Source of the DNA: Borreliella lanei
Lineage (GTDB): Bacteria > Spirochaetota > Spirochaetia > Borreliales > Borreliaceae
Length of the DNA: 64,000 nt
Reading direction: 5' to 3'
Assembly: GCF_014205895.1 (NCBI RefSeq)
Contig: NZ_JACHFC010000003.1
Coordinates: forward strand, 62,001-126,000
The notes under the pieces are model-generated. The model was not told the DNA's origin. It made no database searches and worked only from the letters and a program-made list of their open reading frames with translations. Shown here piece by piece: positions 9,096-17,375 of the stretch. The first letter of the stretch is position 1; every line of letters starts with the position of its first letter. Position numbers and translations under genes: made by a program.

Positions 9096-10486
9096 AGCTA
9101 GTAATACTATTACTAGTATGTACAATATACAAAATACACTCTCAAAGTAATATTGAGTACAACTTTTCTTATATCATCAATACAAAAAAAGAAAATATTG
9201 ACCTTAAAAAAGGAATTGAAAAACAATTAAACAAAATCTATGATAAAATAACAGAGCATATAGTAAACAATGATGACAGAAGCATCATTGAAGACATTTA
9301 TATAAATCAAGATATAATAAAAACAGAACTTGAAATTAGCAAATTAAAAAAAGAAATGGATAAAAAAAAACTTCAAAACATAATAACCGCAAAAGAAAAA
9401 CATAACACCAAAACCAAAATTGATGAGCTTAAAACAAATATTCAAAATATTAACAGTAAACAAAAAAAATTTGCAGAATATTTTAACAATTTAAAAAAAC
9501 TAAAAGTAAAATATAAAAAAATCGAAGAACAAACAAATATATCAAATTTAAATAAAGAATTTTTCATAAGAGAAGAATTATTTTTTATTAGCTATATTGA
9601 CCTAAAAAAAATAGAAAATTATTATTTACTAGAAATTAGTAACATCACTCCTGAGAAAATTGAGACTAAAAAAGCAGTATTTAAAACATCATCTTCTGTT
9701 AATGAAATTGCAGATCAAATAACAAAATACAGCCTCAAAGAAATATTGGGCAGAGAATTTTTAAAAATCAACATTAACGTTAAAAACAACCCAGATGCAA
9801 AAATCTATATAAATGAAAAATTTGTTTCAAAAGGAATCTATTACGATAATATTTTTGACATTTCTAAACTCCCAAACAAAGAAATTGAAATACAAATCAC
9901 AAGTACAAATTTCGAAAACTACTCTATTAAAAGAAAGGTAAAAAATGCAGATTCAATAATATTAAATATTGACTTAAAAAGAACAATCTCTAAAAAAATA
10001 TCAATTACAAGCAATGTACAATCTAAAGTTTTTAAAAAAGGCATATTTATGGGAGAAACCCCAATTGAAATTGAAAAACCAGAAAATCAAGACATCATTT
10101 TGCTTAAATCCAAAGGATATAAAGATAAATTCAAGTTAATAAATAAAGAAGAAGATCACGTAGAAATAGAAATGATAAAAACTAACAAAAATAGACTTAT
10201 CGACACAAGAGATAAATTTTATGTCAATCTAACTATTTTTACATTAAGCACAATAGGAACCATTTTTGCAGGAACATTGCTTAACAACTCAGAAGCGCTT
10301 TATAAAATAACGGGCAATCACTTTATTAACAAAAGATTAACAGCAGAAGATGTTTATATGGCAAAAGCAGAACAAATGACTGCAACATTTCTATTTGGAG
10401 CAGGCATCACCTTAACTATTGGAAGTTTTATCTCATTAATAACTCATTTAGTAGAATATATTAAAGAAGCAAATATGGGAGAATAA
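9077..10486 (+). CDS. Secreted/membrane protein with coiled coil and PEGA-like domains
   Basis: A 469-aa protein of unknown function. A signal sequence or N-terminal anchor covers residues 1-23. Residues about 60-155 are Lys/Glu-rich and predicted coiled coil. Two PEGA-like beta segments follow: near 235-300 ('NPDAKIYINEKFVSKG') and near 310-375 ('KGIFMGETPIEIEKP'). Two hydrophobic helices close the protein (about 385-405 and 435-460). PEGA domains are found in surface and S-layer-linked proteins and in some envelope assemblies. The ATG lies inside the end of prfB, so expression is probably coupled to RF2 synthesis. Confidence 0.7.
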   Translation: MEKLKLKLVILLLVCTIYKIHSQSNIEYNFSYIINTKKENIDLKKGIEKQLNKIYDKITEHIVNNDDRSIIEDIYINQDIIKTELEISKLKKEMDKKKLQNIITAKEKHNTKTKIDELKTNIQNINSKQKKFAEYFNNLKKLKVKYKKIEEQTNISNLNKEFFIREELFFISYIDLKKIENYYLLEISNITPEKIETKKAVFKTSSSVNEIADQITKYSLKEILGREFLKININVKNNPDAKIYINEKFVSKGIYYDNIFDISKLPNKEIEIQITSTNFENYSIKRKVKNADSIILNIDLKRTISKKISITSNVQSKVFKKGIFMGETPIEIEKPENQDIILLKSKGYKDKFKLINKEEDHVEIEMIKTNKNRLIDTRDKFYVNLTIFTLSTIGTIFAGTLLNNSEALYKITGNHFINKRLTAEDVYMAKAEQMTATFLFGAGITLTIGSFISLITHLVEYIKEANMGE

Positions 10487-10522
10487 ACTTAATAATCTGC
10501 AATAATATAGGAGAACAAACTT

Positions 10523-11368
10523 TTGGGCATTTTAGAAAAAATAAAAAATTTATTTAAAAGCAAACAACAAGAAAATGTTATTGAAAATTTAGAAGACATT
10601 TTATTAGAGTCAGACATTAATAATGAGATTGTAATAGAAATAATAAATAAATTAACAAAAGAAAAAAATAAAAACGAAAAAAATATTATTGAAAAACTAA
10701 AAGAACTTTTAAGTAATTATATTAACACAAAAAAATTTACTCTAGAAAATAACAAATTAAATATTTTATTAATAGTTGGTATAAATGGAATTGGAAAAAC
10801 ATCAAGCATAGCAAAACTTGGAAATAAATTAAAAAATGAAGGCAAAAATATATTAATATCGGCTGCCGACACATTCAGAGCAGCCGCAATCGAACAAATG
10901 AAAATTTATGGAGAACAAATCGGGATCAAAATAATATCTCAAAACCAAGGAAGCGATCCATCAGCTGTGATATTCGACAGCATATCAAGCGCTAAGCTTA
11001 AAAATTACGATGCACTAATTATTGACACAGCCGGAAGATTGCAAAATAAAGAAAATTTAATAAAAGAGCTTCAAAAAATAAACAATGTAATATTAAAGCA
11101 AATAAAAAACACTGACATCAATTACCAAAAAATACTTGTAATAGATTCTACTATTGGGAAAAATGCAAATAGCCAAGCAGAAATTTTTAATAAAGCAATA
11201 GAAATAGACGGAATGATAATCACAAAACTTGATTCATCTTCCAGAGCAGGCATAATAATAAATATTTCAAAAATTATTGAAAAGCCTATATACTTTACTA
11301 CATTTGGAGAAAAACTAGAAGATATTAAAGAATTTGATATCAATGAATATCTTAATAAATTGCTATGA
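10523..11368 (+). CDS. ftsY: Signal recognition particle receptor FtsY, short and divergent
   Basis: The SRP receptor GTPase that docks Ffh-bound ribosomes at the membrane. It is 281 aa, an N-G core with essentially no acidic A domain. G1 is 'GINGIGKTSS' (86-95), 'AADTFRAAAIEQ' is at about 115-126, G3 is 'DTAGR' (168-172) and G4 is 'TKLD' (234-237). Several family positions differ: GKTTT is GKTSS, DATTGQNA is DSTIGKNA, and the TKLDGTAKGG block reads TKLDSSSRAG. The start is TTG with GGAG 8 nt upstream (a TAGGAGAA stretch). Its stop overlaps the next ATG. Confidence 0.92.
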   Translation: MGILEKIKNLFKSKQQENVIENLEDILLESDINNEIVIEIINKLTKEKNKNEKNIIEKLKELLSNYINTKKFTLENNKLNILLIVGINGIGKTSSIAKLGNKLKNEGKNILISAADTFRAAAIEQMKIYGEQIGIKIISQNQGSDPSAVIFDSISSAKLKNYDALIIDTAGRLQNKENLIKELQKINNVILKQIKNTDINYQKILVIDSTIGKNANSQAEIFNKAIEIDGMIITKLDSSSRAGIIINISKIIEKPIYFTTFGEKLEDIKEFDINEYLNKLL

Positions 11369-12393
11369 AAAAAAACCAATTAATACTTCTTCTATTTATA
11401 CCACAAATTATTTATGCAAAAAGCTATTTTGCATCTGATGCATTTTTCAATAAATACCAAAAATTAAATGAAAAACCAAAAACGGGATTTTACATTGAAT
11501 ATTATTCTATTGATGATACTGAAAAACTCTACCTATACAAAGAAAATAACTTAATAAAATACAAAACAATTCAAATCATAGAAAACACAAAAAAAATCAC
11601 ACATTATGATATAAAAGATACAAAAAGAAAAGAAGAGGTTTACGACAATTTAAATAACAAAATACAAGAAATTGAATATGATAACAAAGGAAAAATTCTT
11701 GAAACAGCAAATTACTTTTACGAAAATGGAAACTTAATATCTAAAAATTTAAAAACAATAAACCAAAAACCAAAATTAATATATTATTCTAAAGACGAAA
11801 ATGGCAAATTACTAAAAATAACAGGATCAAATTTCCAAATTTGGAACTATGGAATTAATGGCGACATAAAATCTACATATTTTGACATCAAAAAAGCAAC
11901 AACAAAAGTAATAAAATATGATGACAAAAAAAGAAATTCAAACAGTACAATAATTGTTAACAATAAAATAAAATCCAAAGAAAAAAATCAGTATCTAGAT
12001 GAAGAAAAAATAGTAAATACCTTTGAAGAAGAGAATACAAAAATCATATCTACCTACAAGGCAAACAACCTAATCAAAGAAGAAACATATAAAAATAATG
12101 AACTTATAAAAATAAATGATTTTCAATACAACGAATCTGATATGATAATTCTTCAAAACACTAAAGAAAAGGATAAAGACCAATACACAAATACTAAAAT
12201 TGAATACGAATATAACCAAGACAATCAATTAAAAAGCAAAAAAATTTATGAGAACGACATAATTTATCTAAAAACCGAATACCACAATGATAATGAATAT
12301 GAAGAAGAAATATACTACAATAAAAAACCTGCTCTTAGGGTAAAACACAAAAACGGAAAAGTCACCGAAGAAAAACCAATAGGAACAAATTAA
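11365..12393 (+). CDS. Secreted repeat protein, YwqK/MORN-variant-like
   Basis: A 342-aa protein with a signal peptide ('LILLLFIPQIIYA', cleavage after about 18). The mature part contains loosely repeated tyrosine- and glycine-containing units such as 'YDNKGKILETANYFYENG' and 'YNQDNQLKSKKIYENDI'. These resemble the MORN-variant repeats of the YwqK antitoxin-like group, though no toxin partner is visible. It overlaps ftsY by 4 nt and directly abuts the LolC-like permease, so it may be a periplasmic or envelope factor made with the Lol exporter. That link is inference from position only. Confidence 0.65.
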   Translation: MKKNQLILLLFIPQIIYAKSYFASDAFFNKYQKLNEKPKTGFYIEYYSIDDTEKLYLYKENNLIKYKTIQIIENTKKITHYDIKDTKRKEEVYDNLNNKIQEIEYDNKGKILETANYFYENGNLISKNLKTINQKPKLIYYSKDENGKLLKITGSNFQIWNYGINGDIKSTYFDIKKATTKVIKYDDKKRNSNSTIIVNNKIKSKEKNQYLDEEKIVNTFEEENTKIISTYKANNLIKEETYKNNELIKINDFQYNESDMIILQNTKEKDKDQYTNTKIEYEYNQDNQLKSKKIYENDIIYLKTEYHNDNEYEEEIYYNKKPALRVKHKNGKVTEEKPIGTN

Positions 12394-13647
12394 ATGGGAA
12401 TAAGAAATTTTTTGCTTAAAAGATTAATTTTAGAAGAAAAAAATAGCCTAGCTCTCACAATTGTAATAATATTAAGCATTGCTTTAGGTAAAATAATAAT
12501 TATCCTAACAATATCAATCATGAATGGTTTTCAAAACGATTTTTTTCTTAGCATTACAAATGTAGAAAGTGGAAACTTAAAAATAGAAAATGAACTAACT
12601 CAAGAAGAAATTAAAAAAATTAAAAAGATTGAAGGAATAAAACATATAAATAAAATATACGAAACACAAGGCATTGGAATTCAAAATTATTATTATCCAA
12701 CTATTTTAAATATCATTGCAGTTGATATTAAAGATCTCAAAAAAGACCAAAATTTCATTTCATTTACGGGACTTGAAAAAGATGAGCTGGATCTTAAAGA
12801 CAATGAAATCATTATTGGAAATGTCCTCTCCCACAATTTTAACTTATTTGAAAATGATCCCCTAGAATTAATAATAACCGATGAAATAAAAACACTTATA
12901 TCATTAAAAAATGATATAAAAAGCTTTAAAATAAAATCGATCTTTAAAAGTAATTATGCAAAAATAAATGAAACTTTAATTTTTATGAATATAGACTATT
13001 TTATTAAAAATAAAATTTTACATAATTCTAGTATTAATTACCAAGTAAAAACAAAAAATTTAAACCCAAGTAACAAATTAATTGAAAAGATCAAAGCTGT
13101 TAATCCAAAAATTAAAGCAAAAACTTGGAATGAATACAATAAAGAATTCTATAAAATATTGAAAATAGAACGAAATACAATGTTAATTATTTTAGCAAGC
13201 ATTTTCATTGTTATTGCCGTTAATGCATATTATCTTCAAAAAAGAATAATAATAAACAAAAATAAAGCTATTTTAATACTATTAGCCATGGGACTTAGAA
13301 TAAAAAAAATAAAGCAAATTTTTTTTATTCATTCAATAATAATCTGCACTATAGGAGGACTTCTTGGCTTAGTACTGGGAATTTCCATTTCCTTAAATAT
13401 AAATGAAATTTTAAAAATAATTGACAATCTGGTAAACACCTTAATAAATTTTTTAAATCAAATATTGTCTTTAAAAATAGATGGCATTAAAATACAAATA
13501 GTAAAAAATATAATTACTCCTAAATTATTTTTAAGCGATTTAGCATTTACTTTCTGCTTTGCATGCTTTTCTACAATGTATTCAAGCGTGAAGGCAACAA
13601 AAAAAATTGGAAGTCAAAAAAACATTGAAACTATAAATGGGCAGTAA
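12394..13647 (+). CDS. lolC: LolC/LolE-family lipoprotein-release ABC permease
   Basis: The inner-membrane permease subunit of the LolCDE transporter that extracts lipoproteins from the inner membrane. It is 417 aa. The N-terminal membrane helix with 'ILTISIMNGFQNDF' (about 37-50) is the family signature. A large periplasmic domain follows, then three C-terminal helices (about 263-283, 305-340 and 375-395) of the FtsX/MacB type. It is followed by an ATPase and a second permease, the classic C-D-E order. Whether this one is LolC or LolE by function is not certain from sequence. Confidence 0.82.
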   Translation: MGIRNFLLKRLILEEKNSLALTIVIILSIALGKIIIILTISIMNGFQNDFFLSITNVESGNLKIENELTQEEIKKIKKIEGIKHINKIYETQGIGIQNYYYPTILNIIAVDIKDLKKDQNFISFTGLEKDELDLKDNEIIIGNVLSHNFNLFENDPLELIITDEIKTLISLKNDIKSFKIKSIFKSNYAKINETLIFMNIDYFIKNKILHNSSINYQVKTKNLNPSNKLIEKIKAVNPKIKAKTWNEYNKEFYKILKIERNTMLIILASIFIVIAVNAYYLQKRIIINKNKAILILLAMGLRIKKIKQIFFIHSIIICTIGGLLGLVLGISISLNINEILKIIDNLVNTLINFLNQILSLKIDGIKIQIVKNIITPKLFLSDLAFTFCFACFSTMYSSVKATKKIGSQKNIETINGQ

Positions 13648-13648
13648 A

Positions 13649-14329
13649 ATGGACAATATATTAATTATAAAAAATCTTTGCAAAGCATATAAAAAAAATA
13701 AAACAAAAATTCAAGTAATAGAAAATTTAAACTTAACTGTAGAAAAAGGTGAATTTATTTCGATTCAAGGAAAAAGTGGTTGTGGAAAATCAACTCTTTT
13801 TAATATGATTTCAGGAATTGATAAAATAGATTCTGGAGATATAATATCGTGCGGAATATTCTTGAAAAATGCAAATGAAAAAACATTAAGTTTGTACAAA
13901 AACAGACAAATAGGTTTGGTATTCCAAAATTATAATTTAATAAATGAATTTAATGTAATTGAAAATATAATTTTACCTCAAATTATCTCAGGACAAGAAA
14001 CAAAAGAAACAATAAATAAAAAAGCTTTCGATCTAATGAAAATATTAAAAATAGAAAACAGAGCAAATCATTACCCTTCAGAGCTCTCAGGAGGTGAATC
14101 ACAAAGAGTTGCTATTGCTAGAGCATTAATCAATGAACCTAATATAATATTGTGTGATGAACCTACGGGAAATCTAGATTTAAGCACAGCTAAAACCGTA
14201 GAAAATCTACTTATCAATACAGCAAAAAATTTAAAAAAAACCTTAATACTAGTTAGCCACAACCCACAATTTGCAAACAAAGCTGATTCAAAATACGAAT
14301 TCAAAGATAGGACATTAAAAAAATTATGA
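13649..14329 (+). CDS. lolD: LolD-type ABC transporter ATPase
   Basis: The ATP-hydrolysing subunit of the lipoprotein exporter, about 226 aa. Walker A is 'GKSGCGKST', the signature is 'LSGGESQRVAIARAL' and Walker B is 'IILCDEPTGNLD'. The H-loop is 'VSHNP'. I start it at the ATG at 13649, which gives an N-terminus like other LolD proteins (MDNILII). An upstream ATG at 13637 adds four residues and overlaps the previous gene by 11 nt. The end overlaps the next permease by 4 nt (ATGA). Confidence 0.9.
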   Translation: MDNILIIKNLCKAYKKNKTKIQVIENLNLTVEKGEFISIQGKSGCGKSTLFNMISGIDKIDSGDIISCGIFLKNANEKTLSLYKNRQIGLVFQNYNLINEFNVIENIILPQIISGQETKETINKKAFDLMKILKIENRANHYPSELSGGESQRVAIARALINEPNIILCDEPTGNLDLSTAKTVENLLINTAKNLKKTLILVSHNPQFANKADSKYEFKDRTLKKL

Positions 14330-15576
14330 TACTAAAGCTACCAGAAATCACAAAAATTGCGTATTTAATTTTTAAAAATTCAACAAATAAAATAGCTTTA
14401 ATAGGTTCTGGAATATCATTAAGTTTGGTAATGATCCCATTAATTATTGTTTATTATATGTCTAGCAACATCATGGCTTCTACTATTAATAAATATATTG
14501 AAAGTGAGGGATTTTCAATGCAAATAGAATACAATGATACAAATAGAACTCATTATCTAAAAGACAGATTAGGCTCATTGAAAAAGAAATATAATTACAA
14601 AGATCTAAATTATTTTTTTGAAAAAAGAACTTATGGAATTATTGGAAATAATAAAAAACAAGGTGTATTAATAAGAGCGATAGAAAATAAATTCATACTA
14701 GAAAACAAATCAATAAAATTAATAAAGGGTACTAAAAATTTAAAAAAGGATTCTATACTCATTTCAAATCAAATAAAAAATAAACTTAATTTAAATCTTA
14801 ATGAAAAAATTGACATTTTGATTCCAAATACAAAAAATGATAAAATAATGCCCAGAATAAAAAAATTTAATATCTCAGGAATAATTGAAACCGGATTAAA
14901 AGATATTGATAATAATTTGGTGTTGATTTCTTTTGAAAACGAAAATTTAATGTCAAAAAAATTTTCAAAAAGCATAGTTGGACTTAAAACAAATTCTAAT
15001 TCCATAAAAAACAATGAAATCTTAAAACAGAATTTAGAAACCGAATTTCAAGAATTCCAAATAAAAACATTCTATGAACTTTACTCAAATAAATACAATA
15101 ATCTAGATATAAGTAAAAAGCTTTTAATATTCATTATGGCTTTGATTATAATATTTGCAAGCATCAATATATCTTCGTCCCTTTCAATGCTTATTTTTGA
15201 AAATAAAAAGAAAATTGCAATACTAAAATCAATTGGAATGAATAATTTAAACATAAAAATAATATTTCTTTTGATATCGCTCACATTAAGCACTACCTTT
15301 TGCGGAATTGGAATAATAATTGGAAATTATTTAACACTTAAAATATCTTATTTAATAAACTTTGTTGACAATGTTTTAAACTTTTTTTTAAAAATATTTG
15401 GAGAAGAAAATTCTGAAATATTAAACTCAGAATATTACGTATCTGAATTTCAAATAAATTTAAGCCTAAGCTTTAGCTTAACACTTCTTGGGCTTTATAT
15501 GTTAATAAACATTTTAACCACACTGATTCCTCTTAACATTGTCTCAAATCTAAAAGAAAAAGAAATCTTAAGATAA
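14326..15576 (+). CDS. Second LolC/E-type ABC permease
   Basis: A 416-aa permease with an N-terminal helix (about 24-45), a large extracytoplasmic domain (about 50-255) and three C-terminal helices containing the FtsX-like block 'AILKSIGMNNLNIKIIF'. It is the second permease partner of the LolD-type ATPase. The two permeases differ clearly in sequence, as LolC and LolE do. Lipoprotein sorting is central in Borrelia, which has an unusually rich outer-surface lipoprotein set. The gene converges with the minus-strand gene at 15586 with only 9 bp between them. Confidence 0.82.
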   Translation: MILKLPEITKIAYLIFKNSTNKIALIGSGISLSLVMIPLIIVYYMSSNIMASTINKYIESEGFSMQIEYNDTNRTHYLKDRLGSLKKKYNYKDLNYFFEKRTYGIIGNNKKQGVLIRAIENKFILENKSIKLIKGTKNLKKDSILISNQIKNKLNLNLNEKIDILIPNTKNDKIMPRIKKFNISGIIETGLKDIDNNLVLISFENENLMSKKFSKSIVGLKTNSNSIKNNEILKQNLETEFQEFQIKTFYELYSNKYNNLDISKKLLIFIMALIIIFASINISSSLSMLIFENKKKIAILKSIGMNNLNIKIIFLLISLTLSTTFCGIGIIIGNYLTLKISYLINFVDNVLNFFLKIFGEENSEILNSEYYVSEFQINLSLSFSLTLLGLYMLINILTTLIPLNIVSNLKEKEILR

Positions 15577-15585
15577 TTTAAAACT

Positions 15586-16881
15586 CTATTTAATCACAAC
15601 ATTATAAATTTTAATAGAAGAAAAATCCTTTTCAATTGTAGGATAAATCTCATTTGGGAAAACCGTACTAATTGTAAAACTCTGCTTGGATTTTGATTTT
15701 AAAAAAGAATTTGCAGAAGAGATTAATTTGCGCCTCAAAGACCTAATAATTCTACCTTCCTTATCAATATAACCAATTTCAATCTCCAAATTTTTAATAA
15801 CATCTTTTGAAGAATTGAAAACTTCTATCACAGTATTCGCCTTACAAATCCCAAAAGACTTTTGAAAATAATTTCCAATATATTTAAATTTTAATATAAA
15901 AGAATCTGAATCAAGATTTACACCAATTTTATCATCAACATTCTCAAAAAAATCAATGTCAATAATATCTAATATTATTTTTTTAGGATTAACATCGATA
16001 GCCCTTGGTATGCTTGATATAACATCAATTGGAATATAAACATCTTTACCCCATTTTGCAGAAAAATCACTTTCTTTAGCAAAAACCTGATTAAACACAG
16101 ATTTGCCAAGATCATCGTAAACTGTAACTCTGTAGGAAATCTTTTTAACAGGGTACGTTGTTGATACAACCCCCGCTTTAAGCTGATACAAATGCGCATC
16201 TTCAAATACCAAAACTTTGGCATCCTCTATTTCTATGTAATAGAACTCTTTAGGATTTGAAATAAGATTAACAGCTTCAACTACCAAATCCGTAGCCATA
16301 GTAATAGGAGGAAGGCCTTGCGATGTGAAAGAAGAAGCAAATTTTTCTTTTAAAGCCATTTTACCATTCCCATTTATACTCATAAAACTCTGAAAAGATC
16401 TGTAAGTAATCAAAGAAATACAAAATATTAAGATAGAACTTATGGTTAGTATTAACATTCTGTTCTTGGATTTCTTAAATTCATAATAGTCGATTAAATC
16501 TAAATCATCTCTTATCCCAAATTCTTTTGCTTGTAAAGCTACATGGATCATTTTTTTTTTAGATTCTTTGGTATTTACCTTATCAGCAATTTCCTTAAAA
16601 AGAAAAAAAAATAAACTAAACATTGATTTGTCGTGAAGAGAATAAAAATAAATAGATTCAAGTTCTCTAAAAGCAACATCTATCTTACCTATATCAAAAA
16701 ATCTTTTGGCTCTAGCATAAGATCTTCTAAAATGAAGTCCTATATTTTCAATATCATTATCAGAAATATCTGATAATTCAATAATATTTTTAATACTCTT
16801 TTTGTTTAAAATTTTATTTCTATACTTCCTAAGTTTTGACAAATAAATCTTAATTCTATCTTCAGATGTTTTTCTATTCAT
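15586..16881 (-). CDS. Membrane-anchored protein of unknown function
   Basis: A 431-aa protein I do not recognise. Residues 1-135 are charged and helical, with 'RRSYARAKRFFDIGKIDVAF' (52-71) resembling a TPR-like helical pair. One membrane helix spans about 142-160. The remainder (165-431) is beta-rich and probably extracytoplasmic, with 'EVFNSSKDVIKNLEIEIGYI' in a fold suggestive of an Ig-like or DUF-type domain. The ATG overlaps the stop of the upstream small gene (ATGAATAG), so the two form an operon read from the promoter at 17202-17230. Confidence 0.65.
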   Translation of the reverse strand: MNRKTSEDRIKIYLSKLRKYRNKILNKKSIKNIIELSDISDNDIENIGLHFRRSYARAKRFFDIGKIDVAFRELESIYFYSLHDKSMFSLFFFLFKEIADKVNTKESKKKMIHVALQAKEFGIRDDLDLIDYYEFKKSKNRMLILTISSILIFCISLITYRSFQSFMSINGNGKMALKEKFASSFTSQGLPPITMATDLVVEAVNLISNPKEFYYIEIEDAKVLVFEDAHLYQLKAGVVSTTYPVKKISYRVTVYDDLGKSVFNQVFAKESDFSAKWGKDVYIPIDVISSIPRAIDVNPKKIILDIIDIDFFENVDDKIGVNLDSDSFILKFKYIGNYFQKSFGICKANTVIEVFNSSKDVIKNLEIEIGYIDKEGRIIRSLRRKLISSANSFLKSKSKQSFTISTVFPNEIYPTIEKDFSSIKIYNVVIK

Positions 16882-17194
16882 TATCTTCTAATTCATCAAC
16901 TTTTTTTAAAAGCCAATAAGCAATATTTCTAGCAGTGGTCTTTGTAATAGAAATTCCTATAAAAGAGTTGATTAATACTATTTTTCCCTCTTCTCCACTT
17001 TTTAATTCTTTTGAAGCCTCTTCTAAAACACCTTCTTTGGTTTTTGTGTAAGCAATCTCCTCAGAAATCTCTGTGGACTCAAAAACAAGATCACAAAAAA
17101 TTTCTCCTGTATTAGTTACATTCCCATAAATATTATTAACAGGAACTAATTTATAATCTTCAGCTTTTTCAAACCTATAAATTACTTCTTTCAT
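16874..17194 (-). CDS. Small conserved hypothetical protein, possibly DUF3467-like
   Basis: A 106-aa soluble protein. The pattern 'VNNIYGNVTNTGEIFCDLVF' followed by a C-terminal helix 'TTARNIAYWLLKKVDELE' recalls small DUF3467-type proteins, but this is weak. I place the start at ATG 17194. A longer reading from TTG 17260 has no ribosome-binding site and runs through a good promoter. With the predicted transcription start at about 17194-17195 the mRNA would be leaderless. Its stop overlaps the ATG of the membrane protein gene downstream. Confidence 0.62.
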   Translation of the reverse strand: MKEVIYRFEKAEDYKLVPVNNIYGNVTNTGEIFCDLVFESTEISEEIAYTKTKEGVLEEASKELKSGEEGKIVLINSFIGISITKTTARNIAYWLLKKVDELEDNE

Positions 17195-17201
17195 ATAAAC
17201 G

Positions 17202-17230
17202 AGTATATCATAATCAAAAAACATAGCCAA
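17202..17230 (-). promoter_or_regulatory. Sigma70-type promoter predicting a leaderless mRNA
   Basis: On the minus strand the -35 TTGGCT (17225-17230) and -10 TATACT (17202-17207) are separated by exactly 17 bp. The expected start of transcription, about 7 nt past the -10, coincides with the A of the ATG at 17194. There is no Shine-Dalgarno before that ATG. Confidence 0.65.
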
Positions 17231-17269
17231 TAAACAAATTTTATACAAAACAAATTTCAATTTAAAAAA

Positions 17270-17297
17270 AAAATGATTATTAATTAATAATCATTTT
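17270..17297. repeat. 28-bp perfect palindrome in the divergent sufS spacer, possible operator
   Basis: The sequence reads AAAATGATTATTAA then TTAATAATCATTTT, a perfect 14+14 inverted repeat with no loop. It lies between the leftward promoter at 17202-17230 and the sufS promoter at 17306-17333. With starts rather than ends of genes on both sides, a terminator is unlikely. TGATTAT...ATAATCA resembles, but does not equal, Fur/PerR-type half sites. Confidence 0.6.
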
Positions 17298-17305
17298 AAA
17301 CTTTT

Positions 17306-17333
17306 TTTGGTAAATAAAAAATAATGATATAAT
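17306..17333 (+). promoter_or_regulatory. Probable sufS promoter
   Basis: A perfect TATAAT -10 lies at 17328-17333, with a weak -35 candidate TTTGGT at 17306-17311 (16-bp spacer). It is 42 bp upstream of the sufS ATG and directly downstream of the 28-bp palindrome. Confidence 0.55.
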
Positions 17334-17375
17334 AATTAAAGGCTAAAAATAAAAACAAAGGAACTTATAAGGATT

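Noticed and set aside
17195-17260. Extended N-terminus of the small gene at 16874-17194, from TTG 17260
   Set aside because: It has no Shine-Dalgarno, it would read through a near-consensus promoter, and the added residues look unlike the rest.
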